Shown piece after piece: positions 1 through 8,449 of a DNA stretch of 50,724 bases (the stretch's first letter is position 1; each line of letters starts with the position of its first letter). The notes under the pieces were generated by a model. That model ran no database searches. It saw nothing but the letters and a program-made list of their open reading frames with translations, and was not told where the DNA came from. Source of the DNA: an uncultured Collinsella sp. (lineage in GTDB: Bacteria > Actinomycetota > Coriobacteriia > Coriobacteriales > Coriobacteriaceae). Position numbers and translations under genes: made by a program. Location: the NCBI GenBank assembly GCA_958403205.1, contig CATXWM010000014.1, positions 1-50,724 of the forward strand, read 5' to 3'.

Positions 1-1541
1 TCGGAGCCCTTCTCGTGGAAGAGCTTGATGACGGCGTCGAGCGTGGCGTCGTTCATGACCTTCTCGCCGCAGTCGGCACAAGTGTAGCTGGGGATAGGCA
101 CGCCCCAGTTGCGCTGACGGCTGATGCACCAGTCGGGACGCTGCTCGACCATGGCGCCGATGCGGTTTGCCGCATGGGCCGGATACCACTTGACGTTTTC
201 GCGGACCTCCTTGCCAGCCTGCTCGCGCAAACCGGTCTTGTCCATCGAGACAAACCACTGGTCGGTAGCACGGAAGAGCACCGGGTGCTTGCAGCGCCAG
301 CAGTGCGGATAGCTGTGCGTGATCTTCTTCTCGAGGACCAGGGTGCCGCGATCGCGCAGAAACTCGATGATGTGTGGGTTGGCCTCATCGGTATCCATAC
401 CGCTGAAGGGGCCACCGGTGCCAAACTCCTCACCGGTATAGAACTTGCCGTCGTCATCGACCGGCATGCAGATGTCGGTGATGCCCTCCTTGAGGCAGGC
501 AAAATAGTCGTCGACGCCGTGGCCGGGCGAGTTGTGGACGATACCGGTACCGTCGTCGACACCGACGTAATCGGCCAGCAACGCCACGCCCTCAACACCG
601 TCAAAGATCGGCTGCTTGTAGTGGATGTGGTGGAAGGTCTCGGCGGGAACCACATAGGGCTTGCCGTCGACCATAACCGGGGTGTACTCCCAGCCAAACT
701 CCTCGCAGCACTTGGGAGCCAGGTCCTCGAGCATGACCTCGGCGCGGCCGTCGTGCTCAACGGCGACGTAAGCGGCGCCGGGCTTGAGGGAAACTGCCTG
801 GTCGGAGGGGATGGTCCACGGCGTGGTCGTCCAGATGATGAAGTCAACCGGGCCGTCGAAGTTCTCGAGACCGGCGGGCTTGGAAGTCATCTCAAAGCGC
901 ACGAAAATGGACGGGCTCGTCTCGTCGGAGTACTCGATCTCGGCCTCGGCCAGCGCGGTGTGGCAGTGCTTGCACCAATGGACGGGCTTGTGACCGCGAT
1001 AGATCATACCCTTATCGAACATGGCCTTGAAGACTTCGATGTCGGCAGCGTCATGCTGGTGATAGAGCGTCAGGTAGGGGTTGTCCCAGTCGCCAAGAAC
1101 GCCCAGGCGACGGAAGCCGGCCTTCTGCAGCTCGATGTTCTCGACAGCGAACTTGTTGCAAAGCTCACGGATCTTAGCCGTGGAGGTCTGGTTGAACTTC
1201 TCGGTGCCGAGCTTCTCCTCGACCTTGTGCTCGATCGGCTGACCGTGGCAGTCCCAACCGGGGACATAGGGAACTTCGCAGCCCTGCATCATCCAGTAAC
1301 GGTTGATCATGTCCTTGGAAATCTTGTTCATGGCATGGCCGATGTGGATCGGACCGTTGGCGTACGGAGGACCGTCGTGCAGCACGAACTTCTTGTGACC
1401 CTCGTTCTTCTTCAGAACCTGCTCGTAGACCTTGTTGTCCTGCCAGTCCTTGAGTCGCTTGGGCTCGGACTTGGAAAGACCGGCACGCATGGGAAAACCG
1501 GTCTTGGGCAGATTCATCGTCTGCTTGTACTCGTTTGCCAC
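1..1541 (-). CDS. ileS: isoleucine--tRNA ligase, N-terminal part (runs off the window)
   Basis: Cytoplasmic class I aminoacyl-tRNA synthetase that charges tRNA-Ile. The first 513 codons are present; the C-terminal part, including KMSKS and the anticodon-binding domain, lies outside the window. The HIGH signature HIGH is at residues 66-69 within GPPYANGPIHIGHAMNK. The Rossmann fold is interrupted by a CP1 editing domain; GWDCHGQPIEHKVEEKLG and the tryptophan-rich WTTTPWTIPS strand typical of IleS are readable. The start chosen is GTG at 1541, because GAAAGGGG lies 5 nt upstream and the protein then begins VANEYKQTMNLPKTGFPM, a usual IleS start. Expression is very likely controlled by the T-box leader directly upstream. 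Identification is secure from sequence; only the 3' end is unknown. Confidence 0.97.
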   Translation of the reverse strand, partial: MANEYKQTMNLPKTGFPMRAGLSKSEPKRLKDWQDNKVYEQVLKKNEGHKKFVLHDGPPYANGPIHIGHAMNKISKDMINRYWMMQGCEVPYVPGWDCHGQPIEHKVEEKLGTEKFNQTSTAKIRELCNKFAVENIELQKAGFRRLGVLGDWDNPYLTLYHQHDAADIEVFKAMFDKGMIYRGHKPVHWCKHCHTALAEAEIEYSDETSPSIFVRFEMTSKPAGLENFDGPVDFIIWTTTPWTIPSDQAVSLKPGAAYVAVEHDGRAEVMLEDLAPKCCEEFGWEYTPVMVDGKPYVVPAETFHHIHYKQPIFDGVEGVALLADYVGVDDGTGIVHNSPGHGVDDYFACLKEGITDICMPVDDDGKFYTGEEFGTGGPFSGMDTDEANPHIIEFLRDRGTLVLEKKITHSYPHCWRCKHPVLFRATDQWFVSMDKTGLREQAGKEVRENVKWYPAHAANRIGAMVEQRPDWCISRQRNWGVPIPSYTCADCGEKVMNDATLDAVIKLFHEKGS

Positions 1542-1584
1542 GGTACCCCTTTCATGTCGTGGGCGCGCACGCCCGTTAGGCACC

Positions 1585-1622
1585 AAAAAAAGCGCCCGTC
1601 CCTGCAAGCTGGGACGAAGCGC
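1585..1622 (-). terminator. T-box terminator hairpin before ileS
   Basis: GCGC-TT-CGTCCC pairs with GGGACG-G-GCGC around an 8-nt loop and is followed on the minus strand by seven T. The upstream arm begins just after the T-box bulge, so terminator and antiterminator are mutually exclusive. The hairpin ends about 44 nt before the ileS start codon. Confidence 0.9.
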
Positions 1623-1892
1623 CACAAAACGGGCTGCACGCCCGCAAAAGCTCTTCGCTTAACCACCCAGCTTAGATGCCCTCGCCCGCGTATTCGCGCG
1701 CTCGCATCCGTTACTCGGCTGGCCTGTATCGACGACCATCTCGGCGATGTCTACTAAGACGAACCTGCTCGGCACGTCCGTTGGGACCGCAGCTCCGGGG
1801 TGATTTTCATCGGTCGCATGCACGGGTTCTCAGCGCTCCCCGCTCTCTGTAGCATGCGGATGGCCGACTACTCGTCCCCATCAACGCTTATG
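1585..1892 (-). promoter_or_regulatory. T-box leader of ileS (tRNA-Ile sensing)
   Basis: On the minus strand the leader shows T-box landmarks in order: a stem I base with GACGAGTAG, an AG-bulge AGAGAGCGGGGAGCG followed by GAGAACCC, and the specifier context GAAAATCACC with the Ile codon ATC at 1802-1804. The T-box bulge GGGTGGTTAAGCG (about 1657-1669) would pair with the uncharged tRNA 3' end, and a terminator follows. Established role: uncharged tRNA-Ile stabilises the antiterminator and allows ileS transcription. The terminator points to transcriptional control, unlike the translational ileS T-boxes known from many other actinobacteria. Confidence 0.93.
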
Positions 1893-1898
1893 CGGAGT

Positions 1899-1927
1899 AT
1901 GCTAGCACGTTCCGCGCCAGCGAAAAA
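1899..1927 (-). promoter_or_regulatory. candidate promoter of the ileS T-box transcript
   Basis: Minus strand: extended -10 TGC-TAGCAT (-10 hexamer at 1899-1904) with a weak -35 TTTTTC at 1922-1927, spacer 17. It lies just upstream of the first T-box stem, as expected for a leader transcript. The -35 is poor, so the call rests on the -10 and the position. Confidence 0.5.
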
Positions 1928-2028
1928 CCCTCAACACTGGTTTTATACGTTCGAAATTTCTCGCGGCCGTGGACCTTCTCCTGGAGCAAAATACCTGTAA
2001 GCACTTTATCGAACGAAAGAAGGTTGCT

Positions 2029-3111
2029 ATGCGCACGATCGGAATGAGCGACTACACCGTTGGCGAGGATTGTTTTACCGAGTTGCCCGCCGCACTGGCA
2101 GAGTACGGAGCGACCAAGGTCGCCATCATCGGCGGCAAGCGAGCCCTGGCTGCGGCGCTGCCGGGCATCGAGGCTGCGCTGGCAGGCACCGACGTCGAGA
2201 TTCTGGAGACGCGCGTCTACGGCACCAACAGCACGCGCGCCAATATCGCCAAGGTCGTGAACTCACCCGCTTGCCAGCAGGCAGACGTGCTTATCGCCTG
2301 TGGCGGCGGCAAGGCACTCGACACCGTGAAGACCGCAGCCATCGAGCTCAAGAAGATCGTCTTCACCGTCCCGACGATCTGTTCCAACTGCTCGGCCGCG
2401 ACCGCCATTGCCGTCGTGTACAACGACGACGGCTCGCTCGAGGGATATTCGTACCCCAACCGACCTGCGCATATCTTCATCAACCCCAAGATTATCGCCG
2501 AAGCTCCGGCGGAGTACTTCTGGGCCGGCGTGGGCGATGCCCTGTCCAAGCAACCCGAGGTCGAATACGCCACGAGCGCCGGTAATTTGGAGCATACCGC
2601 CGGTCTTGGCCTGGCACTCGCCCACACCTGCTCCGAGCCGCTGTTTACTTATGGCGTCCAGGGTCTTGAGGACGTACGCAAGAACCTGTCGAGCGAAGCC
2701 GTCAAGCAGATCGCGCTCGACATCGTGGTCAACACGGGCTATGTCTCGAACCTGACCAACCAAAACGATTACTACTACAACTCGAGCGTGGCACACGCGT
2801 TCTACAATGCGACATGCAGCATTCCGCGCGAGGGAACCTATCTGCACGGCGAGGTCGTGAGCCTGGGCGTGCTCGTGCTGTTTGCCTATACTGGCGATAC
2901 CGAGAACCTTGAGCGCTACGCCGCCTTTAACAAGCAGATGGGCCTGCCCGTGACGCTTGAGCAGGTCGGGCTTTCCGAGTCCGATATCCCGGCCCTGTGC
3001 GAGTACGCGCACGCCACCAACGAGTGGAAGCAGGGCATCCCTGAGCCCTTCACCGACGAGAAATTCGCCGCCGCCATCAAGGCCGCCAACGCCTACGGCC
3101 ACACGCTCTAG
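2029..3111 (+). CDS. iron-containing alcohol dehydrogenase family protein (glycerol dehydrogenase-like)
   Basis: 360-residue soluble NAD(P)-dependent oxidoreductase of the group III metal-dependent dehydrogenase family. Visible: the nucleotide-binding strand KVAIIGGKRAL (30-40), the glycine loop ACGGGKALDTVK (90-101), and the metal-ligand set Asp170 in WAGVGDALSK, His256 in VAHAFYN and His273 in YLHGEVVSLG, spaced as in GldA. This supports a metal-dependent enzyme acting on a polyol or small alcohol; the substrate cannot be read. The start chosen is ATG 2029, 7 nt after AAGAAGG; an in-frame upstream extension to 1969 has no ribosome-binding site. The gene stands alone, divergent from ileS, and ends at a strong hairpin shared with the convergent DUF523 gene. 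Confidence 0.88.
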   Translation: MRTIGMSDYTVGEDCFTELPAALAEYGATKVAIIGGKRALAAALPGIEAALAGTDVEILETRVYGTNSTRANIAKVVNSPACQQADVLIACGGGKALDTVKTAAIELKKIVFTVPTICSNCSAATAIAVVYNDDGSLEGYSYPNRPAHIFINPKIIAEAPAEYFWAGVGDALSKQPEVEYATSAGNLEHTAGLGLALAHTCSEPLFTYGVQGLEDVRKNLSSEAVKQIALDIVVNTGYVSNLTNQNDYYYNSSVAHAFYNATCSIPREGTYLHGEVVSLGVLVLFAYTGDTENLERYAAFNKQMGLPVTLEQVGLSESDIPALCEYAHATNEWKQGIPEPFTDEKFAAAIKAANAYGHTL

Positions 3112-3120
3112 GCCTAGCCC

Positions 3121-3161
3121 AAAACCACCACAAGGGAGCAGCACCTTTGTGGTGGTTTTTT
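3121..3161. terminator. bidirectional intrinsic terminator
   Basis: ACCACCACAA pairs with TTGTGGTGGT, with a run of A before and six T after the stem on the plus strand. It ends the alcohol dehydrogenase transcript and, read the other way, the DUF523 gene, whose stop codon overlaps its right edge. Confidence 0.88.
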
Positions 3162-3615
3162 ATTGCTCCAGCATGCTGGGGTCGAACTCGCTAGCCGGGA
3201 TCACGCGATAACCGTGGCGGAGCAGTAAATCAACGAAGACGCCGTTGCCCGCCGTAAGGGTGCCGCTGAATGTTCCGTCGTAGATGGGGCTCGCGCCGCA
3301 CGAGGGACTACGGTCCTGCAGGATGCAAGCGGCGATCTCTTCCGGCCCACCCGCCTGCTCGCACATGTCGAGCGCGCGTTGGGCGCCTAGGCGAAATTCC
3401 AGGTCAACGGACACGCCCTCGCAGGTACGGACCTCGCCGTTCACAATCTCGGACGGCTTGCGCGGCGTGGGCAGGCCCCCAAAGACCTCCGGGCACACCA
3501 AGAGGACCTCGGTCCCTGTACGCTCGCAGGCCTCGACCAACTCGCGATGATAGTTGTCGAGCCCGTTATACTTGCAGCTCTCGCCCATCAAACAGGCACT
3601 CACCACGATCTTCAT
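3160..3615 (-). CDS. DUF523 family protein
   Basis: 151-residue cytoplasmic protein matching the DUF523 (YbbK-like) family, whose biochemical role is not established. Characteristic pieces: the N-terminal VSACLMGESCKYNG, the central CPEVFGGLPTPRKPSEI, and LQDRSPSCGASPIYDGTFSG. The conserved cysteines (CLxGxxCxY, CPE, SPSCG) suggest metal or Fe-S binding, but that is inference. The ATG at 3615 is preferred because GAGAGGG then sits about 7 nt upstream; the ATG two codons earlier lies almost on the Shine-Dalgarno. It is convergent with the alcohol dehydrogenase gene and downstream of the ftsH terminator. Confidence 0.85.
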   Translation of the reverse strand: MKIVVSACLMGESCKYNGLDNYHRELVEACERTGTEVLLVCPEVFGGLPTPRKPSEIVNGEVRTCEGVSVDLEFRLGAQRALDMCEQAGGPEEIAACILQDRSPSCGASPIYDGTFSGTLTAGNGVFVDLLLRHGYRVIPASEFDPSMLEQ

Positions 3616-3635
3616 TTCCATCCCTCTCAAGCAAA

Positions 3636-3670
3636 ACGCCCCATTTGAGTAAGCTGCTCAAATGGGGCGT
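3636..3670 (-). terminator. intrinsic terminator of ftsH
   Basis: A perfect 14-bp stem (ACGCCCCATTTGAG with its complement, 7-nt loop) followed on the minus strand by TTTTG, 27 nt after the ftsH stop codon. Confidence 0.88.
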
Positions 3671-3696
3671 CGGCGTTTACTGGCTCGGCCGTGGCT

Positions 3697-5604
3697 TTAC
3701 TGTTGCTTGGGCATCAGCGGATTCTCGCGCGTGAGGAGGTTCATGAACTCCTCACCCGTGATGGTCTCCTTCTTGTACAGATAACGAGCCAGCTCATGGA
3801 GCTTGAACTTGTTCTCCTTGAGGATCTGCAGGGCACGATCATGCGCGTCCTCGATCAACTTAGCGACAATCGCGTCCACACGCTCGGCCGTACCGGGTGC
3901 GCAGGTGAGCGACGTGTCCTGATTGAGATACGCGTTCTGCACGGTACCGAGCGCCATCATGCCAAACTCGTCGGACATACCAAAGCGTGTCACCATGTTG
4001 CGGGCGAGCTTGGTGGCCTGCTCGATATCGTTGGCGGCACCGGTCGTCATCTCGCCAAAGATGAGCTCCTCGGCCGCACGGCCGCCGCAGTAGACGGCGA
4101 GCTTGTCCAAGACCTCCTGGCGCGTCGTCAGGAAGCGCTCGTCCTCCTCGACCTGCATGGTGTAGCCCAGAGCGCCACTCGTGCGCGGCACGATGGTGAT
4201 TTTGGTGACCGGCGCGGAACCCTTTTGGCGGGCAGCTACGATAGCATGACCGATCTCGTGGTAGGAAACGACCTGCTTTTCGTGGTCGGAAAGCACCGTG
4301 GACTTACGCTGCTGGCCGGCAATGACGACCTCCACCGACTCCTCGAAGTCATCCTGGGTTGCACGCTTGCGACCCTCGCGAACGGCGCGCAGGGCGCCCT
4401 CGTTGATGATATTGGCCAGGTCGGCGCCCGAGGCACCGGGCGTGGCGCGGGCAATCGCGGTCAGATCGATCGGCGGCTGGGTCTTCACGCTCTTGGCGTG
4501 GAGCTCGAGGATGTTCTTACGGCCGGTCAGATCGGGCAACTCGACGGGAATGCGGCGGTCAAAGCGACCGGGGCGCAGCAGGGCCGGATCGAGGCTGTCG
4601 GGGCGGTTTGTTGCGGCAAGGACAACGATACCCTTGTGGTTGTCGAATCCATCCATCTCGGTCAGCAGTTGGTTGAGCGTCTGCTCGCGCTCGTCGTTAC
4701 CACTAAAGCCACCGCCATCGCGCTTCTTACCGATGGTATCGATCTCATCGATAAAGACGATGCACGGGGCCTTTTCCTTGGCCTGCTTAAACAGATCGCG
4801 CACCTTGGCGGCGCCGCGGCCGACAAACATCTCGACGAACTCAGAACCAGAAATACTAAAGAACGGCACGCCCGCCTCGCCGGCCACAGCCTTGGCAAGC
4901 AGGGTCTTACCGGTACCCGGAGGGCCGACAAGGAGAGCACCGCGCGGCAGCTTGGCGCCGATCTCCTCGTAGCGCTGCGGTTTCTCCAGAAAGTCGACGA
5001 CCTCCTTGAGAGACTCCTTGGCCTCTTCCTGGCCGGCGACATCCTTAAAGGTAACGCCCACGTCCTTGGAGGCGATCACGCGCGCGCCGGACTTACCCAG
5101 TCCGCCGCCGCCAAAACCGCCGCCGCCAAAGTTCATCGACGGGCCGTCATCGCCCATAGCCTTCTTCATGCGGCGGTTGAGCCACCAACCGATGAGGAAG
5201 AAAATCGCCATAGGAAGAATGAGCGTGAGCAGGTAGTAGGTCATCAAACCCGAGTTTTTATCGGGAACAACCGATTCCAGGGACGCACCGGATTCAAGCA
5301 CGCGATCGGTAAAACCCGCATCATTCGGTACACCGGTCGTCTTGTAGGCAATATTCTCGTCCTCGCCCTTCTTGGTGAAATAAATCGTGTAATCGTCCGT
5401 GTTGTACTCGACCTTGTCGACGCTCTTCTTATCGAGTGCTTTGACAAACGTCGAGTAATCGGTCTTCGTAATCTGCTGCGTGTGACCGATGTTAGGGAAC
5501 AGAACGGTCGAGAGCACGAGGTAGACGACGAAGGCGATGAGCACGTAGAGGATCATATTCCGTCTACGCTTGTTGTCATCCATCTCCATCTGCTTGAACT
5601 CCAT
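3697..5604 (-). CDS. ftsH: ATP-dependent zinc metalloprotease FtsH
   Basis: Membrane-anchored AAA+ protease (635 aa) that degrades misfolded membrane proteins and unstable regulators. Two membrane segments (about 17-36 and 119-141) flank an extracytoplasmic domain. A Gly-rich linker leads to the AAA domain: Walker A GPPGTGKT (227-234), Walker B IVFIDEID (282-289) and the second region of homology around NRPDSLDPALLRPGRFDRR. The zinc site is HEIGH (449-453), with a downstream acidic ligand in the ANDIEQATKLARN stretch. The start is uncertain: ATG codons at residues 1, 6 and 8 are all possible and none has an ideal Shine-Dalgarno; the longest is given. In many bacteria ftsH follows tilS-hpt, which is not the case here. 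Confidence 0.97.
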   Translation of the reverse strand: MEFKQMEMDDNKRRRNMILYVLIAFVVYLVLSTVLFPNIGHTQQITKTDYSTFVKALDKKSVDKVEYNTDDYTIYFTKKGEDENIAYKTTGVPNDAGFTDRVLESGASLESVVPDKNSGLMTYYLLTLILPMAIFFLIGWWLNRRMKKAMGDDGPSMNFGGGGFGGGGLGKSGARVIASKDVGVTFKDVAGQEEAKESLKEVVDFLEKPQRYEEIGAKLPRGALLVGPPGTGKTLLAKAVAGEAGVPFFSISGSEFVEMFVGRGAAKVRDLFKQAKEKAPCIVFIDEIDTIGKKRDGGGFSGNDEREQTLNQLLTEMDGFDNHKGIVVLAATNRPDSLDPALLRPGRFDRRIPVELPDLTGRKNILELHAKSVKTQPPIDLTAIARATPGASGADLANIINEGALRAVREGRKRATQDDFEESVEVVIAGQQRKSTVLSDHEKQVVSYHEIGHAIVAARQKGSAPVTKITIVPRTSGALGYTMQVEEDERFLTTRQEVLDKLAVYCGGRAAEELIFGEMTTGAANDIEQATKLARNMVTRFGMSDEFGMMALGTVQNAYLNQDTSLTCAPGTAERVDAIVAKLIEDAHDRALQILKENKFKLHELARYLYKKETITGEEFMNLLTRENPLMPKQQ

Positions 5605-5681
5605 CTACTGGGGTTAATAATGCTTTCTAGAATACCCAACCCGGACGGCGATAAACCGACGCCGGGCACGAAAAGACAGAG

Positions 5682-5929
5682 ATGGCATCACTGGAAGTCG
5701 GCAAGGTTCAAATCTATACGGGCGACGGCAAGGGCAAGACGACGGCTGCGTTGGGGCGCGAGAGGATGTCGAGGAACTGATTGCGATAAAGCCCGCCACC
5801 ACGGAGCTCGTGCTCACCGGCCGCGGGCTGCTGCCGTTGACCGACCTTGCGGACTTAGTCACCGAAATGCGCCCCATCAAACACTACTTCGACGAAGGAC
5901 TCCTAGCCCGCCAAGGCATCGAATACTAG
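5682..5929 (+). pseudogene. cobO: remnant of cob(I)alamin adenosyltransferase (CobO/BtuR type), internal deletion and frameshift
   Basis: An ATG at 5682 opens MASLEVGKVQIYTGDGKGKT followed by TAALG, the P-loop start of CobO/BtuR enzymes. The frame then breaks near 5750-5762. The shifted frame continues EDVEELIAIKPATTELVLTG and RGLLPLTDLADLVTEMRPIK, ending HYFDEGLLARQGIEY at the TAG of 5929. This C-terminal block (VLTGRG, ADLVTEMRPIKH, GIEY) is the usual CobO end. Together about 80 codons remain of a family normally near 170-200 residues, so roughly the middle half is gone. Intact enzyme role: ATP-dependent adenosylation of corrinoids. The remnant is clearly non-functional. The assignment rests on both termini matching the same family in the right order. 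Confidence 0.85.
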
Positions 5930-5954
5930 CCATTGGGGACGTCCCGAATGGCTA
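5927..5954. repeat. 28-bp near-perfect palindrome between converging genes
   Basis: The two arms are TAGCCATT and AATGGCTA around GGGGACGTCCCG; a single symmetric mismatch breaks an otherwise perfect palindrome. It contains both the stop codon of the cobO relic and that of the MATE gene. The core CATTGGGGACGT recurs in the inverted repeat at 26235-26277. No T-tract, so it is not a clear terminator. Confidence 0.75.
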
Positions 5955-7301
5955 GGCGGTGGCGCGGCCGAGCCAGTTGCCGCTGTGATGGTAGACGGTG
6001 AACATCATGGCGGTGATTACCCAGGTTACGGGGTAGACCAGCAGTAGATGCTCGAGCGACGGATCGAAGGGCATGATCGCAAACACCCAGATCACCCTCA
6101 AGACAACGGTGCCAAAGATGGTGAGCATCATAGGCTGCAGACTCACGCCGGCGCCGCGAATGGAGCCCGACGCGTTCTCGATAATCGAGAAAATCGCATA
6201 GAACGGCGCAATGAAATGAATGATGGTCGTGGTGTACGCCGAAATCGAAGCATCGTCGACAAACAAACGCGACAGCGGACCCGAAAACACCAGGAGCACG
6301 GCAGACAGGCCACCAATGAGCATAAACGAAAGCACGAGCGACGTGTGATATCCCTTGCGCATGCGCTCGTAATTGCGCGCGCCAAAGTTCTGCGCCGAGA
6401 ACGTAGTGATCGATACGCCGAGCGCCTCGGTCACCATCCAGATAATGCCATCCAGGCGCCCAGATAGACCCCAAGCAGTCGTGACATCGGCGCCAAACGA
6501 ATTAACCGACACCTGGATCAGAACGTTCGAGATCGAATAGGCAGCCGATTGAAAACCGAGTGGCAGACCACACGAGATCATACTCTTGCAAATACCGCGA
6601 TCGATGCCGAGCTTAGACAGCGAAAGACGCCATGCACCCGGAGCGCGCATCATGCGCAACACGATCATCGTTGCATTGGAGCAAATGGTCAGAGCCACTG
6701 CGATGCCGCAGCCCAGCGCCTCCATATGCAACACAGCGACAAAGATGATATCCAGCACCACGTTAACCAGGCAGCCAGAGGCAATGATCACGGCGGGCCC
6801 GCGCGTGTCGCCCACGGCACGCAGCAGTGCGGTTCCCATATTAAGCAGCAGTGCGGCAACCATCGCGGCAAAATAACAGCGAGCATAGGCCACGCCCTCG
6901 GCCAATAGTTCATGCGGCGTGTTCATAAGCACCAGCATGGGCTCAACGAACACTATGCCAAGAATCGAGAAAACGATACCGCCCACCAGTGCGAGCGTCA
7001 TGGCTGTATGGACCGAACGACTCAGTCGCTCATCATCGTGCTGGCCAAAATACTGACCGGTAATGACCGCGCAGCCGGCGCCAACGCCAACGCAAAAGCC
7101 AATGCAGAGCTCGGTGAGTACCATCGTGGCCTGAATGCCGCCCAGCGCGAGCTTGCCGCCAAACTGGCCAACGATATGCGTACCGATAAGCGTGTAGGCC
7201 TGCTGAAAAAACGAACTAAAAAAGATGGGAACGCACAGCGACAGCAATTGCTGCCAAATGACACCTTGCGTTACATCGATCGCCGTAGATTTCTTAGCCA
7301 C
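5952..7301 (-). CDS. MATE family efflux transporter
   Basis: About 449-residue polytopic membrane protein of the MatE (MATE/MOP) family, with roughly twelve hydrophobic segments in two related halves. Each half opens with typical MATE wording: GVIWQQLLSLCVPIFFSSFFQ in the first, and the GLPLGFQSAAYSISNVLIQ region in the second. Such proteins exchange Na+ or H+ for cationic drugs or metabolites; the substrate here is unknown. The GTG at 7301 (VAKKSTAIDV) is preferred because GGGAGGG lies just upstream; an ATG six codons earlier (7319) lacks a Shine-Dalgarno. It is monocistronic, between the cobO relic and the RNA methyltransferase, with nothing recognisable in the gap upstream. Confidence 0.92.
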   Translation of the reverse strand: MAKKSTAIDVTQGVIWQQLLSLCVPIFFSSFFQQAYTLIGTHIVGQFGGKLALGGIQATMVLTELCIGFCVGVGAGCAVITGQYFGQHDDERLSRSVHTAMTLALVGGIVFSILGIVFVEPMLVLMNTPHELLAEGVAYARCYFAAMVAALLLNMGTALLRAVGDTRGPAVIIASGCLVNVVLDIIFVAVLHMEALGCGIAVALTICSNATMIVLRMMRAPGAWRLSLSKLGIDRGICKSMISCGLPLGFQSAAYSISNVLIQVSVNSFGADVTTAWGLSGRLDGIIWMVTEALGVSITTFSAQNFGARNYERMRKGYHTSLVLSFMLIGGLSAVLLVFSGPLSRLFVDDASISAYTTTIIHFIAPFYAIFSIIENASGSIRGAGVSLQPMMLTIFGTVVLRVIWVFAIMPFDPSLEHLLLVYPVTWVITAMMFTVYHHSGNWLGRATA

Positions 7302-7425
7302 ACGCCCTCCCACACGCATACGTCAAACAGCAAAACAGCAATTTAAAACCAAAGCCAAATCCAGCTTAGCACCGACTGGCGGCGACCGAAACACCCCGAA
7401 TTAGAGCACAGTGCGGAATAACTGC

Positions 7426-8340
7426 CTAGTGATACAAACCCGGCTGGTAGTGATACTCATTGCTCACGTGCGGGCACAGCTGCCAAAAGGCGACGGCGCT
7501 CGCCGCGGCCACGTTAAGCGAATCGACCCCGTGCGCCATCGGAATGCGCACCGCGTGGTCACAGCCGGCAACGGTCTTGGCGCCCAAGCCGGCGCCCTCG
7601 GTACCCATAAAGATTGCCAAGCGGTCAATCTCCTGCAGCACGGGATCGTCCAGCGATACGGAATCGTCCGTCAACGCCATAGCGGCACACGAAAAACCGG
7701 CATCGTGCAACGCGCTCAGACCATCATGCGGCCACACACGAGCCTCGCTGCCAATGCGCGTCCACGGCACCTGAAACACGGTGCCCATGCTCACGCGGGC
7801 CGAGCGACGGTACAGCGGGTCGCAGCACGTCGGGCTGACCAAAATACCGTCAACGTTCAATGCGGCAGCCGAGCGGAAAATCGCGCCAACATTGGTGTGA
7901 TCAACAATACCCTCAAGCACGCACACGCGCACCGGACGATCCCCCGCCGCCTCGACGACGCCGCCCAAGAACTCATCAACCGGAATCTGACGCGGGCGAC
8001 GGAACGCCGCCAGCGCGCCGCGCGTCACGTTAAAGCCCGTCAACTGCTCCATGAGCTCCATGGAGGCGACGAACACAGGAACAGGACCCGCGCCCTCGCG
8101 CACGACTAGGCGCTCAAACAGCGGCATCATCTGGTCGAGCCAGCGTTCGCCCAAAAGAAAGCTCACCGGCTGATATCCGGCACGCACCGCGCGCTCGATG
8201 ACCTTGGCGCTCTCGGCGATAAAGATGCCCTTTTGCGGCTCCAACACGCAGCGCAGCTCGCGCTCGGTCAGTCGAACATAGGCATCAAGCCGCTCGTCCT
8301 CGAGCGAATCAATTCGCAGAACCTCAACGGCATCAGTCAT
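7426..8340 (-). CDS. TrmH/SpoU family RNA 2'-O-methyltransferase
   Basis: SPOUT-fold methyltransferase, 304 aa, transferring methyl from S-adenosylmethionine to a 2'-hydroxyl in tRNA or rRNA. An N-terminal substrate-binding part (about 1-120) precedes the SpoU domain. Motif 1 is NVGAIFRSAAALNVDGIL with the catalytic-type Arg, motif 2 is IFMGTEGAGLG, and motif 3 is IPMAHGVDSLNVAAASAVA. These form the trefoil knot that binds the cofactor. The target nucleotide cannot be deduced. The ATG at 8340 (MTDAVEVLRIDS) is chosen as the first natural start; the longer open frame upstream is Arg/Cys-rich and unlike the family. It lies just downstream of folA on the same strand. Confidence 0.9.
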   Translation of the reverse strand: MTDAVEVLRIDSLEDERLDAYVRLTERELRCVLEPQKGIFIAESAKVIERAVRAGYQPVSFLLGERWLDQMMPLFERLVVREGAGPVPVFVASMELMEQLTGFNVTRGALAAFRRPRQIPVDEFLGGVVEAAGDRPVRVCVLEGIVDHTNVGAIFRSAAALNVDGILVSPTCCDPLYRRSARVSMGTVFQVPWTRIGSEARVWPHDGLSALHDAGFSCAAMALTDDSVSLDDPVLQEIDRLAIFMGTEGAGLGAKTVAGCDHAVRIPMAHGVDSLNVAAASAVAFWQLCPHVSNEYHYQPGLYH

Positions 8341-8449
8341 AGCAGCCAGCCCGCACCTTTCTTTACAGCACCTATACAAATATCGGGGCAACGCCATGCG
8401 CCGTCCCGTCATTCATTTCAACCCGATAATACTGAAGAGATAATCGGTT

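Noticed and set aside
15..1757. Plus-strand frame opposite ileS reaching into its leader.
   Set aside because: Antisense shadow of ileS; the region beyond 1541 is explained by the T-box.
3691..5955. A 754-codon open frame on the plus strand opposite ftsH.
   Set aside because: It is antisense to ftsH over nearly its whole length, has no family features, and arises from GC-rich codon bias; the minus-strand gene is certain.
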